From JAKSPM01 sp964450645 (GTDB lineage Bacteria; Bacillota; Clostridia; Oscillospirales; Oscillospiraceae), in the NCBI GenBank assembly GCA_964450645.1, contig CAYVEB010000001.1, positions 62,001 to 126,000 on the forward strand: a stretch of DNA of 64,000 nt, given 5' to 3'. The notes under the pieces are model-generated. The model did not search any database. It was not told where the DNA came from and saw only the letters and a list, made by a program, of their open reading frames with translations. A program made the translations under genes and the position numbers. Of this stretch, positions 1 to 8,494 are shown piece after piece (within the stretch, counting starts at the first letter, position 1; every line of letters starts with the position of its first letter).

Positions 1-244
1 CAAAGTAGATACCCCCATATTTCAAAATAACGAAAAGGCGGACGTAGTCTGTCAAAAAAGCATACTGCTTTTGTTTGTAACACATTTTCGTATATGCATT
101 TTTTTCTATATCAAAATTACTCTCATTCCACTCCACGATCTCGTAGTCCGGGCAGTACCTCTTCCAGCTTGCGATGCACTTTTTTGCCAGTTTTGGTTTC
201 TCTCCTTGTCCGAACCAGCAGTAATGAATTTTTTTTGGTATCAT
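1..244 (-). CDS. DXD-type glycosyltransferase, N-terminal part (cut by window edge)
   Basis: The reading frame opens at an ATG at 244 and runs off the window after 81 residues. It begins MIPKKIHYCWFGQGEKP and reaches the GGIYF motif just before the sugar-nucleotide-binding DXD. This matches the N-terminus of the Gly_transf_sug (capsular polysaccharide) family. It is a close paralogue of the gene at 285-1028, which lies 40 bp upstream in the operon. It probably adds one sugar to the repeat unit on the cytoplasmic face of the membrane. The acceptor and donor cannot be told from the sequence. Confidence 0.85.
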   Translation of the reverse strand, partial: MIPKKIHYCWFGQGEKPKLAKKCIASWKRYCPDYEIVEWNESNFDIEKNAYTKMCYKQKQYAFLTDYVRLFVILKYGGIYF

Positions 245-284
245 ATCGATCTTCCCTATCGCGCTTTTCAGTAAATTCAGGAGT

Positions 285-1028
285 TCATGATTCGGTCAGT
301 TTTTTCTTACAATTTGAAATATTCTCAGTACCTAACACTTTTCTCAGCACACCAACGAGGTACCTTCTGACCCTCTTTTTTAAGCAATTAACCTCGACCC
401 GATTTGATCTCCAGCTCTGATCAAAATGATGGATCGCATAGCTATTTTTGGATGGCCTGTTCCAGATACGGGAGAGGTTATTCGGGCAAAAATAGATTTG
501 TGGATAAATTGTAAGGCTGTCAATCCTCTGGGTCTTGCCATTTAGTTGAATACCCTTATTCCGCAAAATATCTGTAATAATAGAAGTATTTGTTGTCAGA
601 TCATAACTGCCATCATTTTTCACAAAGTCTCTGCCTTCGTAATATTTCAAAAACTGCGCAATCAGTGCGTTGCCTGGGGCTGCTCCTATAACCGCAGTAA
701 TTGGCGAATCATTTGATTCAAAACCGGTAAATGCCTCATTATCCAAAAAAGCATCCAATGGCTTTAAAACTTCAACATCCGTGTCAAAATACACCCCGCC
801 ATGTGTATAAAGTGCATATAATCTGACATAGTCAGAAACAAAGGCCCATTTTTTTGCTTCATACGCCTGTTGTGTGTATTTTATCACGTTAACATCGAAA
901 TTATCTTCATTCCATTCGACAACTTCGTAATCTGGAAGGTATTTTTCCCAACTTGCGATGCAATCCAGAATCAATCCAGATTTTGGGTTACGGCCAAACC
1001 AGCAATAATGTATCCTTTTAGGAATCAT
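285..1028 (-). CDS. DXD-type glycosyltransferase (Gly_transf_sug family)
   Basis: A 247-residue protein starting MIPKRIHYCWFGRNPKSG. The motif YVRLYALYTHGGVYFDTD at about 68-84 carries the DXD pair (D82, D84) that binds the metal and nucleotide sugar in this family. It probably acts as a soluble or membrane-associated transferase in assembly of the surface polysaccharide repeat unit. It lies 33 bp after the GT2 gene and 40 bp before a paralogue, so tandem duplication is likely. Substrate specificity is not predictable. The C-terminal 40 residues are Lys/Arg-rich, which could aid membrane association. Confidence 0.85.
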   Translation of the reverse strand: MIPKRIHYCWFGRNPKSGLILDCIASWEKYLPDYEVVEWNEDNFDVNVIKYTQQAYEAKKWAFVSDYVRLYALYTHGGVYFDTDVEVLKPLDAFLDNEAFTGFESNDSPITAVIGAAPGNALIAQFLKYYEGRDFVKNDGSYDLTTNTSIITDILRNKGIQLNGKTQRIDSLTIYPQIYFCPNNLSRIWNRPSKNSYAIHHFDQSWRSNRVEVNCLKKRVRRYLVGVLRKVLGTENISNCKKKLTES

Positions 1029-1061
1029 AACACCCTGCCCCCCACCGTATACAAGTGGTTA

Positions 1062-1985
1062 CTAAGCGCCACTGCGCTTGTGATGCTCGTTTCCTCGGCC
1101 ATGAATTCTTGCCACTTTCGATTTGATATATATCATCAACACCAAACCGCAGGGGATTGCCAAGACGGTCAGTACCTTCCTCGGTGACTCGGCAATAAAT
1201 CGCTTATTGTCACTCATCAGGCTACTAGACACATAATGAACACAGTCAATTAACAGGCCTTTTATGTTTCTTGGGTACTGCATTCTAATTTTGCGGAATG
1301 CGGCAAATCCTCTTGGGCTCTGCAAATATTGCGCCCAAATATTATTGGTAGAACCATCGCTTTGGTACTCAACGTTGCTCAGCACCTCATTCACAGCGAA
1401 AAATTCATAATCTTGCTCACAAAAAATGAACTTGTAACTTAGCGGTACGAGACGTTCCCCCTTAAACTCCGGGTAAGGCGGATACTGCTTTATCACCTTT
1501 GTCGAACAAACAATCTTTTTGTCCCCCTTGCCCCCGTTTGCATAAAAGCGGGAGAGCGTGGTTGGTGCATAGTTCTTTGGGAACCTTGTTCCAATAATCT
1601 GGCCGTTAAAATCTGCGTCTAAACCGACAATTCCAGCATAACCTGCATCCCTGACCTCAGACCAAATACACTTGATCTTTGAAACGGCATCCTCTGCAAG
1701 AACATCATCCGAGTCAATGCAGACGTTCAATTCGGTATCAATATTTTCATAGGCAACATTATGGGCGGTATGCATACCGCCGTTTTCTTTATAGAGATAA
1801 CGTATCTCAAAGCCATTGTCGTTATGCTGCCACTCTTCCACAAGTTTATGTGTATTGTCAGCAGAGCCGTCATCTATAATCAGCCAAACGAAATCCTTAC
1901 ATGACTGCCGCAGCAAGGACTCATATGTTCGCATCAGGGTGTGCGCACGATTATATGTCGGCGTGAAAACAGTTAATAGCGGCAT
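1062..1985 (-). CDS. Glycosyltransferase family 2
   Basis: A 307-residue GT-A fold transferase. The N-terminus MPLLTVFTPTYNRAHTL and the motifs IIDDGSADNT and CIDSDDVL are the GT2 nucleotide-sugar and metal-binding signatures. The start is placed at 1985 because GAGGAAAAGAA directly precedes this ATG; an upstream in-frame ATG at 2054 would overlap the polymerase gene by 59 bp and lacks the family N-terminus. It lies 10 bp after the EpsG-like polymerase gene. It probably extends the lipid-linked polysaccharide repeat; the sugar is unknown. A Lys/Arg-rich C-terminus follows a hydrophobic stretch near residues 270-290. Confidence 0.88.
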   Translation of the reverse strand: MPLLTVFTPTYNRAHTLMRTYESLLRQSCKDFVWLIIDDGSADNTHKLVEEWQHNDNGFEIRYLYKENGGMHTAHNVAYENIDTELNVCIDSDDVLAEDAVSKIKCIWSEVRDAGYAGIVGLDADFNGQIIGTRFPKNYAPTTLSRFYANGGKGDKKIVCSTKVIKQYPPYPEFKGERLVPLSYKFIFCEQDYEFFAVNEVLSNVEYQSDGSTNNIWAQYLQSPRGFAAFRKIRMQYPRNIKGLLIDCVHYVSSSLMSDNKRFIAESPRKVLTVLAIPCGLVLMIYIKSKVARIHGRGNEHHKRSGA

Positions 1986-1995
1986 TTCTTTTCCT

Positions 1996-3099
1996 CTATA
2001 GCAGATTCCAAATTGTGTGCATCTCGTAGTAATAAAACGCCAAATATAAAACAATCAAACAAAAATATACAAATTTCTGAGAGTTAGCTGTAAACAGGTG
2101 TTTAATTTCCCATGGAAGTAATATATATCCATACAAACTTGTATAGATGGGCAAGCGCCCGATAAGAACACCGCTCGTGAACATGGAAACAACGTACAGG
2201 CCCAACGATACAATGGACATATTGGTGCAAAGGTTGATCAAGGGATCATTGGCAGATTTCAACTGTCTTCTTCCAATAAATGCAAGTATTGCAGGTATAC
2301 CATATACTACGGCGCGCAGAGGATGTGTCCCATCGTCATGTGACGTCGTAAAGTATCCTGCCAAATGAGAATATTGCTCCGTCTCTGCAACCGCTGTATC
2401 AAGCAGCGTTGTAAATTTGTCAACAAGAATCACACTTAACAATACGGCGCCAATGAACCACAGCGTCTTCCAATTCCACGCTTTTCCCTGTGCAATCAAA
2501 ATGACTGGTATCATTAGCAAAGCCGTCTGATGGACAGTTGACATCAATAAAACTAAAATCAGCAATGGTACATATTTCTTATTGAGCATCCAAGCCGTAG
2601 CAGCAAATATGCCCGCAACCGCGAGAAATTGTCGAATACCACTGAACATCCATGACATATAGTCGGTAGACGCTAAAAACAAAAATACTGAACAAATATA
2701 GTTGCAGGAGTATTTCCTATAAACCGAAAGTACACAAATGCCTTGTATGGCGGCGATTGCTGTTAAAAAAAAGACACGACTATTGCCGATAAAAAGTTTT
2801 AAAATCGCAATAAACGTATAGAAGCCAGCATCTTTTGTAATATTTTCATGAATATAGCCCGGAATTTCTGTTACAGTATTGGGCATGTTCATATATATTG
2901 ACACGTAGTTATTTGTATCGCCAAAAGAACCCCGGTGTCCTGCCATCCAAATAATCGGCACAAACACAACAAATGCAAACCACCATGGGAACCTCTCAAC
3001 TCGCACCCCACAGACCAGCTCCGCTCTTTTTAATCTGAGCTTGTTCGCAGCAACCGCCGTCAGTCCGATCCATACCAAAATCAATATATATTGTGACAT
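1996..3099 (-). CDS. EpsG-family polysaccharide polymerase (Wzy-like)
   Basis: A 367-residue polytopic membrane protein with about ten hydrophobic segments. The segment RGSFGDTNNYVSIY after the second membrane span matches the conserved loop of the EpsG family, whose members act as Wzy-type polymerases joining repeat units outside the membrane. The start at 3099 is chosen because GGAGG ends 6 nt before it, whereas the ATG at 3105 touches the GGAGG directly. Its place between precursor enzymes and glycosyltransferases fits a polymerase. No flippase is visible in the window, so one is probably encoded beyond the left edge. Confidence 0.85.
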   Translation of the reverse strand: MSQYILILVWIGLTAVAANKLRLKRAELVCGVRVERFPWWFAFVVFVPIIWMAGHRGSFGDTNNYVSIYMNMPNTVTEIPGYIHENITKDAGFYTFIAILKLFIGNSRVFFLTAIAAIQGICVLSVYRKYSCNYICSVFLFLASTDYMSWMFSGIRQFLAVAGIFAATAWMLNKKYVPLLILVLLMSTVHQTALLMIPVILIAQGKAWNWKTLWFIGAVLLSVILVDKFTTLLDTAVAETEQYSHLAGYFTTSHDDGTHPLRAVVYGIPAILAFIGRRQLKSANDPLINLCTNMSIVSLGLYVVSMFTSGVLIGRLPIYTSLYGYILLPWEIKHLFTANSQKFVYFCLIVLYLAFYYYEMHTIWNLL

Positions 3100-3148
3100 G
3101 ATCATCCTCCGCGATCAAGTTTGAAATACAGACAATAGCATCCGCTCT

Positions 3149-4123
3149 TTATAGATTCTCTTTATACCAAGCAATTGCTTCGCTTAGTCCGCTGGCAAAG
3201 TCATATTCCGGAGCATATCCAAGCAGACGTTTTGCCTTACTAATATCTGCGTTACTGTGCTTGATATCCCCTTCGCGTTCAGGCCCAAAAATCGGTTCGA
3301 GCTTTACGCCGAGTTCCCTTGCTAGTGTATGATAAATATCAATCAAATACTCTCTGCCACCAGACGCAATATTAAACGTCTCCCCATCTGCCTCCCGTGG
3401 TGCAACACAGGCCTTTAAATTCGCTTCAATGACATTTTCAATATAAGTAAAGTCGCGGCTCTGCTTGCCATCGCCATGAATTGTAGGACGTTCCCCACGC
3501 AATAGCTGTTTAATAAATTTTGGTATTACCGCTGCATACGCACCATTCGGATCCTGTCGGCGCCCAAAAACATTGAAATACCGCAGTCCGATTGTTGCCA
3601 AGCCATAGTGTTTTGTGTACTGCTTTGCCCATTCCTCATCACAGCGCTTTGTGAGTGCATAGGGTGATAGAAGATTTCCCTCTCTTCCCTCTGCTTTTGG
3701 CAAATTGGGCTCATCGCCGTAAACGGATGAGCTGGAAGCATAAACAAATTTCTTTACATGGTTCTTCCGAGCAGCTTCTAACATATTTAAAGTACCTTGT
3801 ATATTGTTGGCACAATAAAACAGCGGCATCTCAATGGAACGTGGCACACTTCCCCATGCTGCTTGATTCAAGACATAGTCCACCCCCCTGCATGCACGCA
3901 TACAGGTTTCCAAGTCTTTAATGTCGCCTTTTATAAAGGTGTAATTCGGATTATCCCGAAACAGGTCAACGTTTTCTTGTTTGCCCGTAGATAGATCGTC
4001 TAGGCATCGCACTCGGTAGCCAAGCTTTAAAATTGCTTCGCACAAATTACTCCCAATGAATCCTGCGCCACCAGTAACAAGAAATATCGTTTCCTTTGGA
4101 AATTTTAAATCAATATATCCCAT
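3149..4123 (-). CDS. UDP-N-acetylhexosamine 4-epimerase (SDR; WbpP/TviC type)
   Basis: A 324-residue extended short-chain dehydrogenase. It shows GGAGFIG at 18-24 (NAD binding), the SSSVYGD segment at 130-137 and the catalytic Y155-x3-K159 pair in SPYALTKR. It resembles the WbpP/TviC branch that interconverts UDP-GlcNAc and UDP-GalNAc forms. The ATG at 4123 shares one base with the stop of the dehydrogenase gene (TGATG) and has GGAG 6 nt upstream. The pairing with a TviB/WbpO-like dehydrogenase suggests synthesis of UDP-GalNAc uronic acid for the surface polymer; this is inference from family and context. Confidence 0.87.
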   Translation of the reverse strand: MGYIDLKFPKETIFLVTGGAGFIGSNLCEAILKLGYRVRCLDDLSTGKQENVDLFRDNPNYTFIKGDIKDLETCMRACRGVDYVLNQAAWGSVPRSIEMPLFYCANNIQGTLNMLEAARKNHVKKFVYASSSSVYGDEPNLPKAEGREGNLLSPYALTKRCDEEWAKQYTKHYGLATIGLRYFNVFGRRQDPNGAYAAVIPKFIKQLLRGERPTIHGDGKQSRDFTYIENVIEANLKACVAPREADGETFNIASGGREYLIDIYHTLARELGVKLEPIFGPEREGDIKHSNADISKAKRLLGYAPEYDFASGLSEAIAWYKENL

Positions 4124-5436
4124 CACAATCTCCAATAGCTGTATCCAGCCGCCTCATATTCCGTCCGGCTCAGCATGCCTTTAATATCCAGCAGCACTTT
4201 GCGTCCTTCGCCAAACAATCGATCCATTTTCGCAACAGTACAATTGGAAAACTCCGTATGCGCAACCGCCAAAATCACCGCATCCATATCATGAATCTCC
4301 TGAAAATCAGCTAATTTCACACCATACAATTTTTCTGCTTCTGCAAAATCAGCCACAGGGTCCGTAATAACCGGCTCGATGCCGTATTCACGCAATTCTT
4401 TCACAATGTCAAACACTTTACTGTTCCGCGTGTCCGGGCAATTTTCTTTAAATGTGAATCCTAAAATGGCAACGCGTGCATTTTTAACTGGCTTTCCGGC
4501 TTTGATAAGATTTTTCACGCAGTTTTCCGCTACATATTTACCCATATCGTCATTGATCCTGCGGCCCGCTAGAATTACTTGGCTGTGATAGCCCAGCATT
4601 TCCGCCTTATATGTCAAATAATACGGATCAACTCCAATGCAGTGCCCGCCAACCAAGCCAGGGGAAAAATGCAAAAAATTCCACTTTGTCCCTGCCGCCT
4701 CCAGCACTGCTTTCGTATCAATTCCCATTTTATTAAAAATGATTGACAATTCATTCATAAAGGCAATGTTGATGTCTCGCTGACTGTTTTCAATTACCTT
4801 TGCCGCCTCTGCCACTTTAATAGATGGAGCTCTATGGACACCCGCATCTACTACCAATTCATATACTTTCGCCACAGTATCCAGAGTCTCTCCATCCATG
4901 CCAGAGACAATCTTTTTAATCGTCTCAAGCCGATGCACTTTATCTCCTGGATTAATCCGCTCAGGTGAATACCCGATTTTAAAATCCCTGCCGCATTTCA
5001 GTCCAGATTCCGCCTCCAAAATCGGTACGCAAACGTCTTCCGTAACACCCGGGTAAACTGTAGATTCAAACACAACAATACTGCCATTCGTAAGGTTTCT
5101 TCCCAGCACCCGGCTGGCACTCTCTACCGGGGAAAGATCCGGCGTATGGTCCTCATTGACAGGGGTTGGAACCGCAACAATATGAAATTTGGCATTTCGA
5201 AGCGCAGTCTCATCGGAAGTAAATTCTACAGTCGTATTGCATATCGCCTCGTTGCCCACCTCTTTTGTCGGATCCACACCTGACCGGTAAAGGTCAATCT
5301 TTTCCTTGTTCACATCAAAGCCGATTACATGAACCTTTTTGGCAAAGGCTACCGCAATAGGCATTCCCACATACCCCAATCCTACGAGCGATAAATTTTC
5401 TTCGCCACGAATCAGCTTTTTATATAAGTTCCCCAT
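4123..5436 (-). CDS. UDP-N-acetylhexosamine 6-dehydrogenase (TviB/VipA/WbpO type)
   Basis: A 437-residue nucleotide-sugar dehydrogenase that oxidises C6 of a UDP-sugar with two NAD+. The N-terminal Rossmann motif is GLGYVGMP at 19-26. The catalytic cysteine is C266 in GGHCIGVDPYYL, and the substrate-binding domain follows with FTFKENCPDTRNS. Sequence style matches the TviB/WbpO group, which uses UDP-GlcNAc or UDP-GalNAc, rather than the UDP-glucose group. Its start overlaps the end of the GT4 gene by 25 nt and has AGAGGA upstream. Together with the adjoining epimerase it would supply an acidic amino-sugar donor. Confidence 0.9.
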   Translation of the reverse strand: MGNLYKKLIRGEENLSLVGLGYVGMPIAVAFAKKVHVIGFDVNKEKIDLYRSGVDPTKEVGNEAICNTTVEFTSDETALRNAKFHIVAVPTPVNEDHTPDLSPVESASRVLGRNLTNGSIVVFESTVYPGVTEDVCVPILEAESGLKCGRDFKIGYSPERINPGDKVHRLETIKKIVSGMDGETLDTVAKVYELVVDAGVHRAPSIKVAEAAKVIENSQRDINIAFMNELSIIFNKMGIDTKAVLEAAGTKWNFLHFSPGLVGGHCIGVDPYYLTYKAEMLGYHSQVILAGRRINDDMGKYVAENCVKNLIKAGKPVKNARVAILGFTFKENCPDTRNSKVFDIVKELREYGIEPVITDPVADFAEAEKLYGVKLADFQEIHDMDAVILAVAHTEFSNCTVAKMDRLFGEGRKVLLDIKGMLSRTEYEAAGYSYWRL

Positions 5437-6554
5437 ACTGTTTCCTCTTGCAGATTCATTGTTTTGCTAATAATCGCATTCACCAATTTCACATCAAATT
5501 TTTCTTCTACTATTTTTCTGCCTTCAGCTGCCATTTTCGGAACTAAATCAGGATTTTCAATCAACTGAAGCATCCGTGCCGCCAGTGCCTCCACATCTCT
5601 CACTGGCACAAGGTAGCCATTTTTACCATTTATAACTGTCTCCCGGCATCCTGGGGCATCCGTTGTAATCACCGCCTTATAACATGCCATCGCCTCCAGT
5701 ACTGTTTTCGGCGTACCTTCTCGATAGGATGGCAAAACAAACACACTGCACTGCGCTAAATATGGTCTCACATCTGGCTGTTCCCCAAAGTATTCTATGG
5801 AACCATCGTCTATGTAGGATTGTAATTCTTCAGGCTTTAGCGCAGTCGGATTTGAATCATACGGGCCAACTAGCAAGAATCTCACTTTTGGATATTTTGA
5901 TTTTACAATTCTTGCTGCTTGTAAATATTCAAATACGCCCTTATCTCGAATTAGTCGGCTAATACATAAAAAAGCGATCTCTTTTGGCAACGGCTGCACT
6001 TGAAATTTATCCAGATTCACACCCGAGCCATGTAGCATAACAACCTTACGATCATCGACCAGCTTATTCCCCGTAAACACAGCTACATCATCTTCATTCT
6101 GGAAAAACACATTGGCACTGTGTTTCAGCGCTAATCGATACTCTGCTTTGAGCACTATTTGAATGACTTTAGCCTTTATACCCTTAGACAAGAAGACAGA
6201 TCCTACTCCAGCAATTAGCGGATAGACCTTTGAAATGCCCAACTGATGCGCCGCGATGCCACCATAAATCACCGTCTTTGCCTGATAAGTAAAAATTGCA
6301 TTGGGCATTTCCTCTTTCAAAATTTTTTTAAGGGAAATAATCGTCCGCAGATCCTGTAAAGGGTTTGTCCCATTTCTCTGGATATTCGCTTGCCTGTATC
6401 TTATCCCTTGATCTTCAAACTTCCTCCCCCATTCTTCTGCACTCTCGTTCCCGATGGCCACAACTTCGTGCCCTAGTTCTAAAAAAGCACGCATCATATC
6501 CACTCGGAACCAGAATAAGGAAGGCGTATGGCTTGACAGCACCGCAACTTTCAT
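5412..6554 (-). CDS. Glycosyltransferase family 4
   Basis: A 380-residue GT-B transferase beginning MKVAVLSSHTPSLFWFRVDM. The N-terminal acceptor half (1-190) is followed by the Glycos_transf_1 domain, with LCISRLIRDKGVFEYLQAA and the retaining-enzyme signature PSYREGTPKTVLEAMACYK near 275-293. The C-terminus PKMAAEGRKIVEEKFD is typical. It resembles PglA/GalNAc-transferase-like enzymes acting after a PglC/WcaJ-type initiating transferase, encoded 56 bp upstream, so it may add the second sugar. The exact donor is not known. Confidence 0.87.
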   Translation of the reverse strand: MKVAVLSSHTPSLFWFRVDMMRAFLELGHEVVAIGNESAEEWGRKFEDQGIRYRQANIQRNGTNPLQDLRTIISLKKILKEEMPNAIFTYQAKTVIYGGIAAHQLGISKVYPLIAGVGSVFLSKGIKAKVIQIVLKAEYRLALKHSANVFFQNEDDVAVFTGNKLVDDRKVVMLHGSGVNLDKFQVQPLPKEIAFLCISRLIRDKGVFEYLQAARIVKSKYPKVRFLLVGPYDSNPTALKPEELQSYIDDGSIEYFGEQPDVRPYLAQCSVFVLPSYREGTPKTVLEAMACYKAVITTDAPGCRETVINGKNGYLVPVRDVEALAARMLQLIENPDLVPKMAAEGRKIVEEKFDVKLVNAIISKTMNLQEETVWGTYIKS

Positions 6555-6610
6555 GGTCTCCCTCTCTCTCCAATTGGCTACAACACTGTATGTGCACTTC
6601 CTGCCGGTTA

Positions 6611-7261
6611 CTATTTTGCGCTGGACACTTTCTGACGCATCTGTCCAGTACCACCTTCCACAACGCCATCATGTCTCACAACGCGTAATAATGTACAAAA
6701 GAAACATTTCACGTCAAAAGCAAAGCTCATTTTCTGCACATATTCACCATCCAGCCTTGCCTTTTCCTCAATTCCCAACTCATCTCTGCCATTGATCTGC
6801 GCCCAACCGGTCAACCCCGGCATAACGTCATTCGCGCCGTACTTTTCACGCTCGGCAATCAAGTCATCTTGGTTCCAAAGCGCCGGACGCGGGCCAATAA
6901 TACTCAAATCATGGCGAATAGCAATATTCCATATCTGGGGCAGCTCATCTAAACTGCTCTTGCGCAGAAATCGTCCCACACGTGTGATCCACTGATCCGG
7001 ATTGGTCAATTGATGGGTCGGCATATCGTGCGGTGTATCCTGCCGCATAGTTCGGAACTTCCAGATATAAAAATAGGTCAGCTCCCCATTTTTCTTCTTT
7101 CCCACACGTTTCTGTTTAAAAAACACCGGACCCGGGTCATCCAATTTTACGGCGATTGCAATAATCAGAAATAACCATGACAGGCAAATCAGGCCCAATA
7201 TTCCTAAAATTCTGTCAAGAAGGCCCTTCCCATAACGAGTGTATAAAGTCTCCTTTTTCAT
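6611..7261 (-). CDS. Initiating sugar-phosphate transferase (PglC/WcaJ family)
   Basis: A 216-residue polyprenol-phosphate glycosyl-1-phosphate transferase (bacterial sugar transferase family). It has one hydrophobic N-terminal segment (about 17-40), the motif KFRTMRQDT, the SLDELPQIWNI segment and IIGPRPA. It would transfer a sugar phosphate from a UDP-sugar to undecaprenyl phosphate, which starts the repeat unit. The start at 7261 has AGGAG 4 nt upstream; upstream in-frame codons (to 7342) give a Lys/Arg-rich, non-family extension. It is the first gene of the visible minus-strand polysaccharide operon. Confidence 0.9.
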   Translation of the reverse strand: MKKETLYTRYGKGLLDRILGILGLICLSWLFLIIAIAVKLDDPGPVFFKQKRVGKKKNGELTYFYIWKFRTMRQDTPHDMPTHQLTNPDQWITRVGRFLRKSSLDELPQIWNIAIRHDLSIIGPRPALWNQDDLIAEREKYGANDVMPGLTGWAQINGRDELGIEEKARLDGEYVQKMSFAFDVKCFFCTLLRVVRHDGVVEGGTGQMRQKVSSAK

Positions 7262-7615
7262 TTCTCTCCTCATTTTCATACGTATTTCGTATTTTTTTCT
7301 GCCGCACCCATCATACCACGCACGCCTTTCAATGTCAATCAATTTGCATGTTTTCTAATTTCCAATTATATTCATAATTCATACAAATAATTTGTCAAAA
7401 ATGAAAAAAATTACACCGCAGCATCCGCAATCTTTGCGTTTGAACCGCGGGAGCATTTTGCACATTCCGGTGGTTCGTTTGCAGCACTGTATGAACAACG
7501 CTGCCCACTTTACGCCATAAATGGCACAAGCACATTTTATGCGGGACACTGGCCAAACAATTTTAAATCATTTTATGGCGTTCAGTATAAAAGCAACTCC
7601 CGCCCAGACGCCGCG
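7262..7615. other. Intergenic region between polysaccharide operon and rsgA
   Basis: This 354-bp gap holds the candidate operon promoter and a 9-bp inverted repeat, CGCCATAAA at 7513-7521 and TTTATGGCG at 7572-7580. No credible coding frame and no U-tract terminator for rsgA were seen. Base composition changes here from AT-richer (left) to GC-rich (right). Confidence 0.6.
7365..7398 (-). promoter_or_regulatory. Candidate promoter of the polysaccharide operon
   Basis: On the minus strand a perfect TTGACA lies at 7393-7398. A TATGAA at 7371-7376 sits 16 nt downstream; a perfect TATAAT at 7365-7370 is present but 22 nt away. It is about 100 bp upstream of the sugar transferase start. Inferred from consensus only. 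Confidence 0.45.
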
Positions 7616-8494
7616 TCATTTCTCCTCCCACGGCTTGATCGTCATGGCATGTTCATACATGCGCAGATAACTGGCGTAGCGGCTCGGCTCGATCAGGCCC
7701 GCCTCCACCGCTTCGCGGACGCGGCACCCCGGTTCCTTCCGATGCGCGCAGTCGTGGAACTGGCACTGTCCCAGGTACGGCGCAAAATCGGAAAATGTGT
7801 CCTGCAAACGTTCCTTGACGACCAAATCCATCCGCTCCGTGTCAAACGAGGAAAACCCCGGCGTATCCGCGATGTAGGTTCCGCCCGGCAGGCGGTAAAG
7901 CTGGACGTGCCGCGTGGTGTGGCGGCCGCGTCCGAGCTTTTCCGAAACCTGGTCGGTTTTGATCGCCAATTCCGGCGCCAGGCAGTTGAGAAGACTGCTC
8001 TTGCCCACGCCGGAGTTCCCCGTGAAGGCTACAATCTTTCCCGCGACCGCCCGCCGCAGCTCCTCCACGCCGGCGCCCGTCGCCGCGCTTGCCGCGATGA
8101 CCGGGAAGCCCACGTTGCGGTAGATCCGAATCAGCCGCGTCCCTGGATCCAGATCCGTCTTATTGACGCAGACCAGCACCTCTACGTCCTGGTACTTTGC
8201 AATCGCCGCCACCCGGTCAATCAAAAACGGATCTGTAACCGGGTTGACATTGGCCGCCAGGATCACCAGCAAATCCAAATTGGCCACCGGCGGGCGCAAA
8301 AATTGGTTTTTACGGGGCAGAATGGTCTCTACCATTCCCCGCCCTCCGTCAAGGGAGATCTCAACCCTGTCTCCGACCAGCGGCGTCTGCCCCTCCTTGC
8401 GGAGCCGCCCGCGGCCCTTGCAGGTCACAACGTCCCCGTCGGTTTCCACGTCGTAGAACCCGCTGAGCGATTTGACAATTGTGCCTCTCCGCAT
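7616..8494 (-). CDS. rsgA: Ribosome small-subunit-dependent GTPase RsgA
   Basis: A 292-residue circularly permuted GTPase that assists 30S subunit maturation. An N-terminal OB-fold region is followed by NKTD at 111-114 (G4), then GNSGVGKS at 159-166 (G1) and DTPG at 210-213 (G3). The C-terminal zinc motif is in CQFHDCAHRKEPGC. The G4-before-G1 order is diagnostic. Its start codon overlaps the stop of the kinase gene by one base (TAATG), so the two are probably translationally coupled. Length is normal for the family. Confidence 0.96.
   Translation of the reverse strand: MRRGTIVKSLSGFYDVETDGDVVTCKGRGRLRKEGQTPLVGDRVEISLDGGRGMVETILPRKNQFLRPPVANLDLLVILAANVNPVTDPFLIDRVAAIAKYQDVEVLVCVNKTDLDPGTRLIRIYRNVGFPVIAASAATGAGVEELRRAVAGKIVAFTGNSGVGKSSLLNCLAPELAIKTDQVSEKLGRGRHTTRHVQLYRLPGGTYIADTPGFSSFDTERMDLVVKERLQDTFSDFAPYLGQCQFHDCAHRKEPGCRVREAVEAGLIEPSRYASYLRMYEHAMTIKPWEEK

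Noticed and set aside
7513..7580. Inverted repeat CGCCATAAA/TTTATGGCG as an operator
   Set aside because: The half-sites are 50 bp apart, are not near a clear promoter element and match no known operator.
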